DNA from: Acidobacteriota bacterium
GTDB taxonomy: Bacteria > Acidobacteriota > Vicinamibacteria > Vicinamibacterales > UBA2999
Direction of reading: 5' to 3'
Assembly (NCBI GenBank): GCA_016871195.1
Contig: VFZN01000005.1
Coordinates: 62,001-126,000 of the forward strand
DNA: 64,000 bases
Part shown: one piece after another, positions 16,116 through 23,768 of the stretch
How positions within the stretch are numbered: position 1 is the first letter of the stretch
Layout: each line of letters opens with the position of its first letter
Position numbers and translations under genes: made by a program
The notes under the pieces: model-generated
What the model saw: only the letters and a program-made list of their open reading frames with translations
Database searches by the model: none
Told to the model about the DNA's origin: nothing

Positions 16116-16973
16116 ATGAGGCAGGGCGGTCAAGGCACCGACGCGTCACGCGCAGGCGTGGCGATGGCGGCGCTGCTCGTCGGACTCAGCATCATGGCCA
16201 TCATGATGACCGTGGCGCTGCCGGCCTGGAGTCATGCCGTGCGCCGCGAGCGCGAGATTGAACTGGTGTGGCGCGGCGAACAGTATCAGCGGGCCATCAG
16301 ACTCTTCCAGCGCCGATTCGCCAATACCTTTCCCCCCACGGTCGACCTGCTGGTCGAGCAGAAGTTCCTTCGGAAAAGATACAAGGATCCCATCACCGGC
16401 GGAGATTTTCAGGTGATTCCGGTTGGAGCCGTTTTGGGGCCTGGCGTCCAGGGGACAGCCGGCGCAGGTCCGGGCACACCACGACCTGGACTGTCGACCG
16501 CAGGCACGCCCCCGACCGGTGGCATCGGGCTGGCGTCGGCAACGGCACTCGGCGCCGTGGTTCCACAGGGCCTCGGACTGCAAGGAGTGGTCTCGAAGAG
16601 TCGCGACAAGGCGATTCGCATCTATAACGGTGCGACCACCTACGACGCCTGGTTCTTCATCGGCACGGCAGCAGGGCAGGCGGGTGCCGTGGCCGGTGGA
16701 GCCATGCCGAATGCCGCACGACCGGGTCTGCCCCAGAGCACGGAGGCACCCGGTGGTCCGGTTCCGTTCGGTCGGCCGACCAGTCCGCCCCCGGCCACGC
16801 CGCTGTTCGGAACCCCGCAGCCGTCATCGCCGTTTCAGGCGCTGCCGTCGGGGACCACGGTCGGGATGGCCCCGACGGGAAATCCGTCACCCATTCAGTT
16901 CGGCTATCCAGTGTTCGGAGGAGCGGGCTCGCGGCCGCCGGTGGCTCCGCCTCCGGCCTGGCGTCCCCGCTGA
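16116..16973 (+). CDS. Pilin-like type II secretion protein with Pro/Gly-rich tail
   Basis: The 285-residue product starts at ATG 16116, preceded by AGGAG. The N-terminus (GVAMAALLVGLSIMAIMMTV) behaves like a pseudopilin helix but lacks Glu at +5, and the residue before the presumed mature start is Ala-Gly-Val rather than a clear Gly-Phe/Tyr site. A helical part rich in Arg/Glu follows (HAVRREREIELVWRGEQYQR), then a GspG-like segment (FPPTVDLLVEQKFLRKRYKD, DPITGGDF). The remaining two thirds is Gly/Pro/Ala rich low-complexity sequence with one small motif, YDAWFFIGTAAGQ. Related proteins accompany secretion loci in Acidobacteria as far as I recall. A minor pseudopilin or regulatory role is possible. 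Confidence 0.7.
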   Translation: MRQGGQGTDASRAGVAMAALLVGLSIMAIMMTVALPAWSHAVRREREIELVWRGEQYQRAIRLFQRRFANTFPPTVDLLVEQKFLRKRYKDPITGGDFQVIPVGAVLGPGVQGTAGAGPGTPRPGLSTAGTPPTGGIGLASATALGAVVPQGLGLQGVVSKSRDKAIRIYNGATTYDAWFFIGTAAGQAGAVAGGAMPNAARPGLPQSTEAPGGPVPFGRPTSPPPATPLFGTPQPSSPFQALPSGTTVGMAPTGNPSPIQFGYPVFGGAGSRPPVAPPPAWRPR

Positions 16974-17003
16974 GCATCTCGACCCAACATTGAGGGGGAC
17001 CCC

Positions 17004-17336
17004 ATGCAGATGGAGACTCGCGGCCACATCACACCTACCGATGCCATTCGGGCCCATCTGGAGAAGCGCCTGACCAGCGCGCTGAACCGCTTCACCTTGC
17101 ACATTCGTCAGGTGACGGTGCGGCTCGATGACATCAATGGTCCCAGCCACGGGGGCACCGACAAGCAGTGCCATGTCGAGGTCGTCATGGACACCGGACG
17201 CCGTGCGCCGATTGTGTCCGAGGCCGTGCACGAGGACCTCTACACGGCCATTTCGCAGGCGGCCGAACGCATCGCTGAAGCCGTGTCACGCGATGTCGAT
17301 CGCGTGCACCACCGTCACGACCACCGCAAGTCGTGA
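17004..17336 (+). CDS. hpf: Ribosome hibernation promoting factor (HPF/RaiA family)
   Basis: The 110-residue protein has the beta-alpha-beta-beta-beta-alpha pattern of the family: METRGHITPTDAIRAHLEKR, ALNRFTLHIRQVTVRLDDIN, CHVEVVMDTGRR, and AVHEDLYTAISQAAERIAEA. It should bind the 30S decoding region in starved cells and block translation. It is a short form without the C-terminal dimerisation domain of long HPF. A GAGGGGGA ribosome binding site lies 30 bp after the preceding gene. In many bacteria hpf sits beside rpoN; here it is some 29 kb from rpoN. Its 3' end overlaps the convergent serine hydrolase gene by 22 bp. Confidence 0.88.
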   Translation: MQMETRGHITPTDAIRAHLEKRLTSALNRFTLHIRQVTVRLDDINGPSHGGTDKQCHVEVVMDTGRRAPIVSEAVHEDLYTAISQAAERIAEAVSRDVDRVHHRHDHRKS

Positions 17337-18358
17337 GCGACGGCGGTGTGCAGCCTTCGCCGGAAGGGCTGCATGCGATCTCCCGCACGGGACGGATGCA
17401 CGCGATTGGTCAGCAGCGCTACGCCCGTCTGCCTAACCGGGTCGATCCACAGCGAGGTACCGGTGAAGCCGGTGTGTCCGAAGGACGTGGAGCTGAATAG
17501 CGGTCCGCAGGATGAGGTCGGCCGCATGATGTCCCAACCGAGCGCTCGTGAACTGCCGGGCACGTCACACGGCTCGACCCAGTGACGCCATGAGGCTCCC
17601 TCGATGATGCGCTGCAGCCACCATGTCGCCACGAGGCCCACGGCCGACGCCGTTCCAAAGAGACCGGCATGTCCCGCCTCTCCGCCGAGGGCGAAGGCAT
17701 TTTCGTCATGAACCTCTCCCACGAGTAGTCGCTGGCGCCAGGGGTCCCATTCGGTCGGCGCCACACGGGGACGCAGGGCCTCGTCCGGCATGAAGGTCAG
17801 CGTGGTCGGGTCAAGCGAACTGGCCAGAAGCCAGCGCTGGTGGGCCTCAGCGAGTGAGTGTCCGGTAACGCGCTCAATCAGCAGACCGAGGGCAATGAAG
17901 CCGAGGTCTGAATAGAGGCTCTGCGTGTTGAGGGGTGCCACCGGGGTCAGCCGGTCGAGGGCGGCGAGATAGCCATCGCGTCCGGTGTGCGTGCGATACA
18001 GGGGCAGATGGGCGGGTAGCCCGGCAGCATGGAGCAGTAGATGGCGAGGCGTCACTCCGGACAGGGGGCCCTGTCTCCACAGCGGCAGCAGTTCGCGCAC
18101 CGGGTGATCGAGGTCAAGCTTCCTTCGCGATACCAGATCGGCCAACAAGGAGGTCGTAACCAGCACCTTGGTCAGTGATGCGAGATCGTAGAGAGTGTCG
18201 TCACCAACCGCCGCAGCGTCCACGTCATAGGTGAGGCTGCCCTCGGTCAGGTGAGCCATCGGGCCGGATGGCCCCACGATGGCGACGGTCGCACCAGGCG
18301 TAATTCGAGACGCCACGGCCAGGCGCAGGCTCTGCCGGGTCGCGTCGAGGGCGGTCAC
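17315..18358 (-). CDS. Serine hydrolase, beta-lactamase/penicillin-binding family (S12)
   Basis: The 347-residue protein starts at a GTG overlapping the symporter stop (GTGA). The nucleophile motif is SLTK (Ser61, Lys64) in DLASLTKVLVTTSLLAD. The second motif reads YSD in QSLYSDLGFIALG, where YxN is usual, and the third is HTG in SFGHTGFTGTSLW, a common variant of KTG. There is no signal peptide, so it probably acts in the cytoplasm. In Bacillus subtilis a related hydrolase (AmiE, YbbE) sits in a murQ cluster and removes peptides from MurNAc. The linked MurQ, kinase and transporter genes make such a role plausible, but other esterase or peptidase functions cannot be excluded. Confidence 0.82.
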   Translation of the reverse strand: MTALDATRQSLRLAVASRITPGATVAIVGPSGPMAHLTEGSLTYDVDAAAVGDDTLYDLASLTKVLVTTSLLADLVSRRKLDLDHPVRELLPLWRQGPLSGVTPRHLLLHAAGLPAHLPLYRTHTGRDGYLAALDRLTPVAPLNTQSLYSDLGFIALGLLIERVTGHSLAEAHQRWLLASSLDPTTLTFMPDEALRPRVAPTEWDPWRQRLLVGEVHDENAFALGGEAGHAGLFGTASAVGLVATWWLQRIIEGASWRHWVEPCDVPGSSRALGWDIMRPTSSCGPLFSSTSFGHTGFTGTSLWIDPVRQTGVALLTNRVHPSRAGDRMQPFRRRLHTAVAHDLRWS

Positions 18359-19806
18359 CGCATCCCCGTCGAAGCACGAGCACGCGTCACGGCCGACAGG
18401 CCATACCCCGAGAGGACCGTCATGGTGGCCCCGACGAACGCGTACCACGTCCATGCGAGCGGGGTGAAGGCCCAGAGGAAGGACGGCACCAGCAGCCCTA
18501 CGACCATGCCCCAAAGCACAGCGCGGGAGGTGACGTGCGACCAGAGAGACCCCAGCAGGAACGCGCCCAGTACCGCACCCGACCCCAGCGATAGGACCGC
18601 GAGGCCGGCGTCGAGCACCGACCGCGTCAGCCACTGGGCCGCCACCGCCACACCCACCTGGACAAGCCCCCACGCGATGGTCGCCTGATGCGAGATGCGC
18701 ATCTGGGTCGACTCATCGGCGGACGGGTTGACATAGGGCAGGTAGAAGTCGGTCAAGGTCGTGGCGGCCATTGCATTGATCGAGGGCGACAGGGCCGCCG
18801 CGATAATCGCGGCGATGATGACGCCCCTGAGGCCGTGCGGCAGCTGCGTCACGACGTAGGCTGGCAGCACCTCGTCAGGGCGGTTCACGACCAGTGGAGT
18901 CCCCTGACTTCCGCTAAACACAAAGAGCATCACGCCAATGGTCAGGAACAGAGTGAACTGCGCAAACACCAGCACGCCGCTGGTGATTAGGCCGGTCTGC
19001 GCCGCCCTGAGCGAGCGAGCGGAGAGCAGCCGCTGCACGAGGAACTGGTCGGTGCCATGCGTGGCCAGCGTCAGTGCCATGCCGCCAAGGAGCCCGGCCC
19101 AGAGGGTGTAGACCCTCGTGACATCAAGCGACGTGTCGAGCACGGTGAATCGCCCGGCGGCACTGCCGGTGGCCACGACCGTCGCCCATCCCCCGGGAAT
19201 TGACTGCAGCAGGCTGGCCGCGATGATCAGGGCACCGGCCAGGTACACAAACATCTGGACGACGTCAGTCCAGATGACCGCAGCCACCCCGCCCTTGAGC
19301 GTGTAGAGAATCATCGCGCCCCCGAGCCCAACCACCACCACCGGGACGGGCAACTGGGTCACGACCGCCACCACGAGCGCGGTTGTAAAGAGGCGGATGC
19401 CGTCAGCCAGAGACCGCGTGATGAGAAACAGGCCCGCGGCCAGCAGCCGCACCCGATGGTCGAACCTCTGCTGCAGCAGCTGGTAGGTGGTGACCAGGTT
19501 TCCTCGGAAATAGGCGGGCAGCAGCACCAGGCTCACCAGCAGCCGCCCCAGCACATACCCGGCCGCCAGTTGCAGGAAGCTGAAGTTCCCCGTGTAGGCC
19601 GACGCCGGAATGCCGATGAAGGTCAGGGTACTGGTTTCCGTGGCGACCACCGTAAAGCACACCGCCCACCCAGGCACCGAACGGGCCGACAAAAAATAGT
19701 CGCGTGTCGTCCGCTGGAATCGCGAGAACCACGCGCCGAACGCCGTGATCACGCACAGGTAACCGGCGACGACGACGTAGTCGAGTGGAGACAGGCTAGT
19801 GACCAC
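18355..19806 (-). CDS. Sodium:solute symporter (SSS family)
   Basis: A transporter of about 483 residues with some 13 hydrophobic helices. Family features include LDYVVVAGYLCVI at the start, TETSTLTFIGIPASAYTGN near the first sodium site, VVGLGGAMILYTLKGGVAAV, IWTDVVQMFVYLAGAL, and TLATHGTDQFLVQRLLSA. The start is uncertain: I prefer GTG 19806, which has GAGG five to six bases upstream, over ATG 19824, which has no visible ribosome binding site. The gene overlaps its upstream neighbour slightly and the serine hydrolase by GTGA. The substrate is probably a cell-wall sugar or other carbohydrate, judged from its neighbours. Confidence 0.88.
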   Translation of the reverse strand: MVTSLSPLDYVVVAGYLCVITAFGAWFSRFQRTTRDYFLSARSVPGWAVCFTVVATETSTLTFIGIPASAYTGNFSFLQLAAGYVLGRLLVSLVLLPAYFRGNLVTTYQLLQQRFDHRVRLLAAGLFLITRSLADGIRLFTTALVVAVVTQLPVPVVVVGLGGAMILYTLKGGVAAVIWTDVVQMFVYLAGALIIAASLLQSIPGGWATVVATGSAAGRFTVLDTSLDVTRVYTLWAGLLGGMALTLATHGTDQFLVQRLLSARSLRAAQTGLITSGVLVFAQFTLFLTIGVMLFVFSGSQGTPLVVNRPDEVLPAYVVTQLPHGLRGVIIAAIIAAALSPSINAMAATTLTDFYLPYVNPSADESTQMRISHQATIAWGLVQVGVAVAAQWLTRSVLDAGLAVLSLGSGAVLGAFLLGSLWSHVTSRAVLWGMVVGLLVPSFLWAFTPLAWTWYAFVGATMTVLSGYGLSAVTRARASTGMR

Positions 19807-21013
19807 CGGGGCCTCGAAACGCATCGCGGATCATCTGTTGGCGCTGCAGGACCATCGCGTCTTCGCCAATCAGGGCCGCCGCGTCACTAATGATCAGTCC
19901 CTCGTCAGCTGGAGGGGCGTGCCGCAGCACCGCAGGCAGGCGGTCACCCGGCACCGTGCGCAGATCGGCGACCGTCCACACGAGAGCGGTACCTGGAAGA
20001 GTCGGCGTCTGCGGGCGCTCGGGAGCCGCGGATGCCGATGGCGGCAGTGCCACGGCGTCGACGATCGACAGTTCGCTCCAGCTGCGGGGATCCTCGAAGG
20101 TGACCTCCGGAATGTCACGCACGGCTGCCGACAGTCGCAGCGAGGGGCGCAGACCGCGAATGGCGCTGCGAATCCGCATCAGCAACCCCGACACGCGAGC
20201 ACGCCTGAAGTTGTCCCACGCCTCGGGCGCTTGCTGAGGATAGGCCAGCGGCGACACGATATGCTCCTCATCCAGTCGCGCACGTTCCCCGGCGGTCAGC
20301 GTCCGCTGCACGTCACGACGAAACGCCTCGGTGGATGCCACGCCATAGTCTGCGTCCGAGGAAGGAAAGCCGACGGCGTCAAGGTGAAGCCCATCCAGTT
20401 CGTAGCGGCTCACCACCTCGCGCGCGATGGCGGCCAGATGCGCGGACGCATCAGGTGAGCCAGGCGAGAGATACAGCCGGGTCGATGCACCTGGCGTCGC
20501 TCGAATCCAGCGTGTCAGGCGCCCCAGATACTCAGGGCTGCGCGGGTCAAGCCGACGCAACTCGGCGGCGATCGCACGCGGAACCATCAGCCATTCGGGA
20601 TGGGTGTAGAGCAGGTGACCGCGGGCACCCGGCAGGGATGCACTGTCGGCCAATTCCGTCAGCGGCAGCCAGGCGTGCACCTGCAGTCCTGCGTCGTGCG
20701 CGGCCGCGACGACCGCGCCGAGCGGGTCGTAGCCCGGTGCCAGATGCAGGGGCGTGGCGCGAGGTTCAAGGCTACTGCGGTAATAGGCTTCGCCGAGGTC
20801 ACGCACCTGCACGAACAACGCCGTGAATCTGAGCCGCCGCGCTTCGTCGACCACCTGTGGCACGACATCAGGGGTCTGGATCAGGGTGGCCGGCACCCGA
20901 AGGGCGCGGAGGGCGGGGACCCCGGGCGAATCAGGTTGGGCGTAGACACGTGCCCCGGCCCCCGACGTTGCCATCAGGGCCAGGGCGACAACGATAAATC
21001 GACAGAGGGGCAC
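19796..21013 (-). CDS. Family-10-like glycosyl hydrolase (GHL10/DUF187 type), exported
   Basis: The 405-residue protein begins at a GTG at 21013, giving the signal peptide VPLCRFIVVALALMATSGAG and a cut near VYAQ. An in-frame extension further upstream has no signal-like start. Barrel features include EARRLRFTALFVQVRDLGEA, DPLGAVVAAAHDAGLQVHAW, TRLYLSPGSPDASAHLAAI, and the hallmark VVSRYELDGLHLDAVGFPSS, followed by FRRARVSGLLMRIRSAIRG. GHL10 proteins are thought to hydrolyse glycans and are frequent near cell-wall enzymes. It heads an operon with the symporter and serine hydrolase and is divergent from the kinase gene. Confidence 0.82.
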   Translation of the reverse strand: MPLCRFIVVALALMATSGAGARVYAQPDSPGVPALRALRVPATLIQTPDVVPQVVDEARRLRFTALFVQVRDLGEAYYRSSLEPRATPLHLAPGYDPLGAVVAAAHDAGLQVHAWLPLTELADSASLPGARGHLLYTHPEWLMVPRAIAAELRRLDPRSPEYLGRLTRWIRATPGASTRLYLSPGSPDASAHLAAIAREVVSRYELDGLHLDAVGFPSSDADYGVASTEAFRRDVQRTLTAGERARLDEEHIVSPLAYPQQAPEAWDNFRRARVSGLLMRIRSAIRGLRPSLRLSAAVRDIPEVTFEDPRSWSELSIVDAVALPPSASAAPERPQTPTLPGTALVWTVADLRTVPGDRLPAVLRHAPPADEGLIISDAAALIGEDAMVLQRQQMIRDAFRGPGGH

Positions 21014-21066
21014 GGAGTCTCGCGAGTGTATCGGTGCCCGTGCGCAACGGTCAACGTCGAGCGCAT

Positions 21067-21072
21067 TACAAT
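21067..21072 (+). promoter_or_regulatory. -10 box candidate for the sugar kinase operon
   Basis: TACAAT lies six bases before the kinase ATG at 21079. I find no good -35 box 16-18 bases upstream. If used, the mRNA would be leaderless. The 65-bp gap separating this gene from the divergent GHL10 gene holds nothing else I can name. Confidence 0.35.
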
Positions 21073-21078
21073 GGAACC

Positions 21079-22041
21079 ATGCACGTCGTTGGCATTGATG
21101 CCGGGGGCACAAAGACGGTTGCGGCCCTGGCCACACCCGACGGTCAGATTGTGGCGCAGGCGCGACGCGGCGGCGCCAATCTTCGCACCCATGGCGAACT
21201 GGCGGTGGAGGTCGTGCTGCACGAGGTCATGGAGGCCGTCGGGGCCTTCGATGACGGCGCACCTCTGGCGGTCTGCGTCGGCATGGCCGGCGTCGACCGC
21301 CGCGATGAGGCCTCCACGGTCAGGGGCATTCTCAGACGTCTTGGGTGCAGACAGCGCGTGATCGTGGTCAACGATGCCCTGGTCGCGCTCGTCGCCGGCG
21401 CCGACCAGGCATTTGGAGTCTGTGTGGTGGCCGGTACCGGGTCGATTGTCTATGGAGTGGACGCCACCGGACATGCGGCCAGGGCTGGAGGCTGGGGACC
21501 AGTGCTGGCTGACGAGGGATCTGGATTTTTCGTCGGACGACAGGCGCTCGCAGCAGTGATGCGCGCAGCCGATGGACGGGGCCCCCGCACCGCACTTGTT
21601 CCGGCCGTCCTCAAGCACTACGGAGTCGCCACGCCTGACGCCTTGGTGCAGGCCATCTACGGCGCGACCGACCAGCGACGGCAGGTGGCGTCGCTCGGGC
21701 CTGTCGTGGAAGCCGCCCGGGCCGATGGCGACCGAGTGGCCGAGGAGCTACTGGCGCATGCCGCCGACGAACTGGCCCGTGCGGCCCAGTCAGTGGCGGT
21801 CCAGCTGTCGATGCGCGGCGACGTCTTTCCATTCGTCCTTGCGGGAGGGATGTTCGCGGCGAGCCCATGGATGGCCCTGACGCTGACGGCACGTCTGGGT
21901 GAGGTGGCACCTCGGGCGACGGTAATTCCCGTCCCTGTGGAGCCCGTCCGTGGAGCGGTGGCAGTGGCGAGGGACGCCGGGCGCGGACTGTTCGTGGCAC
22001 CGGTGTATCGGACACCGCACGTCGACTTGGGGGCGAAATGA
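21079..22041 (+). CDS. N-acetylglucosamine/N-acetylmuramic acid kinase-like protein (BadF/BadG/BcrA/BcrD ATPase family)
   Basis: The 320-residue protein opens with MHVVGIDAGGTKTVAALATP, the phosphate-1 loop of the ASKHA kinase fold. Further motifs are VCVGMAGVDRRDEA, VVNDALVALVAGAD (catalytic Asp region), VCVVAGTGSIVYGVD and GGWGPVLADEGSGFFVG, the pattern of NagK/MurK-type kinases in this family. It overlaps the NagB-like gene by ATGA, and murQ lies just beyond on the other strand. Clostridial MurK phosphorylates both GlcNAc and MurNAc to the 6-phosphates; MurQ and NagB would use those products. The exact sugar cannot be told from sequence. Confidence 0.82.
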   Translation: MHVVGIDAGGTKTVAALATPDGQIVAQARRGGANLRTHGELAVEVVLHEVMEAVGAFDDGAPLAVCVGMAGVDRRDEASTVRGILRRLGCRQRVIVVNDALVALVAGADQAFGVCVVAGTGSIVYGVDATGHAARAGGWGPVLADEGSGFFVGRQALAAVMRAADGRGPRTALVPAVLKHYGVATPDALVQAIYGATDQRRQVASLGPVVEAARADGDRVAEELLAHAADELARAAQSVAVQLSMRGDVFPFVLAGGMFAASPWMALTLTARLGEVAPRATVIPVPVEPVRGAVAVARDAGRGLFVAPVYRTPHVDLGAK

Positions 22042-22763
22042 CCGCGCACGTGTATGCGACAGCCGTCGAAGCGGCCGAGGGGCTCGCGGTCGCACTGATC
22101 GAAGACATTCGTCGTCGACCTGATCTGGTACTGGCCCTGCCGACCGGAGCCACACCCCTGCCCCTGTATGCGGCACTGCGACGGGCAGCGCATGAAGGCC
22201 CTGACCTTATGGTGCACCTTCGCACATTCAATCTCGATGAGTTTGTTGGTGTGCCGGCCGACGATACGGCAAGCTACCGCAGCTACATGAATCGCGAGCT
22301 GTTTCACGCGGCCCACCTGTCCGCCCGCCAGATCGGATTTCTTGATGGCTGCGCGGAGGACCTCGATGAAGAGTGTCGGCGCTACGACCAGCGCATCGCT
22401 CAGGCAGGGGGCATCGATGTCGCCGTGCTCGGCCTCGGCAGAAACGGCCACATCGGCTTCAATGAACCCGCAGAGATGCTACACGCACATACGCACGTGG
22501 CCGTGCTCGATGAGTCGACGCGACTGGCGAATGCGCGATGGTTCGGTGACGCCGTGAGCCGTGCGCCTCGGCAGGCCCTGTCGATGGGGGTGGGGATCAT
22601 GCTCGGTGCACGCCGGATCATGTTACTGGCCACGGGCGCAGCGAAAGCCCAGGCGGTAGCGCAGTTGCGGTCAGGGGTGGTCACCACCCGGGTGCCGGCC
22701 TCGCTGCTTCAGTGCCACCCTGATGTGACGCTCTGGCTCGACGAGGACGCGGCTAGGTTTTGA
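22038..22763 (+). CDS. nagB: Glucosamine-6-phosphate deaminase-like protein
   Basis: The 241-residue enzyme shows the NagB signatures LALPTGATPLPLYAAL, FNLDEFVGV, GLGRNGHIGFNEP and MGVGIMLGARRIMLLATG. It should convert glucosamine-6-phosphate to fructose-6-phosphate and ammonia, feeding amino sugars into glycolysis. It overlaps the kinase gene by ATGA. It is slightly shorter than E. coli NagB (266) and lacks the C-terminal allosteric tail, as many bacterial versions do. No separate nagA (deacetylase) is visible. Its last 11 bases overlap the convergent murQ 3' end. Confidence 0.88.
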   Translation: MTAHVYATAVEAAEGLAVALIEDIRRRPDLVLALPTGATPLPLYAALRRAAHEGPDLMVHLRTFNLDEFVGVPADDTASYRSYMNRELFHAAHLSARQIGFLDGCAEDLDEECRRYDQRIAQAGGIDVAVLGLGRNGHIGFNEPAEMLHAHTHVAVLDESTRLANARWFGDAVSRAPRQALSMGVGIMLGARRIMLLATGAAKAQAVAQLRSGVVTTRVPASLLQCHPDVTLWLDEDAARF

Positions 22764-23694
22764 GCAGTGACCGCAGACGCGGTTCGATGTCTTCACCGAT
22801 GGCATCGCGAATCAGGTCCTGGGCTCGACGCAGCCGAGCGGCCGCGCGCGTGTAGGGCAATCCCGTCTTCTGCATGACGATGGCGACCTTGACGTTGCCT
22901 TTGGCGCGCTTCAGGAGTTTTTCGGCCTCGTCGGCCTCGAGGCCCGTGGCGACGTGCAGGATACGTCGCGCGCGGTCCCGAAGTTTTTCCGAGCCGATGC
23001 GCACATCAACCATCAGATTGCCGTAGGTCTTGCCCACCAGGACCATCGCTCCGGTGGACAGCATGTTCAGCACCAGCTTGGTCGCCGTGCCAGCCTTGAG
23101 TCGCGTGGAGCCGGCAATCACCTCGGGGCCGACGGCAGGCGCAATGACGATATCCACGAAGGTCTGCAATTCGGTGCGGGGATCGCACGTCACGAAAATA
23201 ATATGTGCATCGGCCGTGCGTGCACACGTGAGGGCGCCCCGGACAAACGGCGTCATGCCGCTGGCAGACACGCCGATCACCACGTCCTTCCGCGTGGGCT
23301 CAAAGCGGTGGATGGCCCGCACGCCGTCTTCGTAGCTGTCCTCGGCTCCTTCGCGCGCCTTGAAGATGGCGTGCTTGCCCCCAGCCATGATCGCCTGCAC
23401 AAGTGCGGGCTCGGTCCCGAAGGTCGGCGGCATCTCAGCAGACTCGAGCATGCCCAGTCGGCCACTCGTGCCCGCCCCCACAAACACCACCCGGCCTCCC
23501 TTACGCAGTGCCCGGGCGATGATGTCGGCACCGGCGGCAATACGCTCCCGTTCTTTGTGTACCGCCGCCATCACTTTGCGGTCTTCGGCGAGCATCAGGT
23601 CAATGATGCCGGTGGGAGTGAGCTTGTCTATATTCAGGGAGGCGGGGTTGATCGCCTCGGTTGGCAGCGCGTGCCATTTCGAGTGAGTGAGCAT
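22753..23694 (-). CDS. murQ: N-acetylmuramic acid 6-phosphate etherase
   Basis: A 313-residue SIS-domain lyase that removes the lactyl ether from MurNAc-6-phosphate, giving GlcNAc-6-phosphate. Motifs include TEAINPASLNIDKL at the start, FVGAGTSGRLGMLESAEMPP, VVIGVSASGMTPFVRGALT, and GSTRLKAGTATKLVLNMLST. The start at ATG 23694 fits the family; a longer reading from a TTG at 23742 is ruled out because that TTG is the -35 box of a strong promoter. The C-terminal HTH-like part (ARRILHVATGLEADEAEKLL) is present. It completes a probable MurNAc recycling set with the kinase and NagB. Confidence 0.94.
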   Translation of the reverse strand: MLTHSKWHALPTEAINPASLNIDKLTPTGIIDLMLAEDRKVMAAVHKERERIAAGADIIARALRKGGRVVFVGAGTSGRLGMLESAEMPPTFGTEPALVQAIMAGGKHAIFKAREGAEDSYEDGVRAIHRFEPTRKDVVIGVSASGMTPFVRGALTCARTADAHIIFVTCDPRTELQTFVDIVIAPAVGPEVIAGSTRLKAGTATKLVLNMLSTGAMVLVGKTYGNLMVDVRIGSEKLRDRARRILHVATGLEADEAEKLLKRAKGNVKVAIVMQKTGLPYTRAAARLRRAQDLIRDAIGEDIEPRLRSLLKT

Positions 23695-23713
23695 TAGCAG
23701 GGCAATCTTGTCG

Positions 23714-23742
23714 ATGCTAGTGCCGGACCTGAATACTGTCAA
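23714..23742 (-). promoter_or_regulatory. Sigma-70 promoter of murQ
   Basis: On the minus strand a perfect TTGACA (23742-23737) is followed after 17 bases by TAGCAT (23719-23714). The -10 box ends 19 bases before the murQ ATG, so transcription would begin about 12 bases upstream of it. No repressor operator is obvious. On the plus strand TATCCT (23755-23760) lies eight bases before the xerD start at 23769 but has no matching -35. Confidence 0.65.
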
Positions 23743-23768
23743 TGCACGATGCAGTATCCTGATGAGAG

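Noticed and set aside
18359-18673. Long N-terminal extension of the serine hydrolase
   Set aside because: It overlaps the symporter gene and has Arg/Gly-rich shadow composition; the GTGA junction gives a normal family length.
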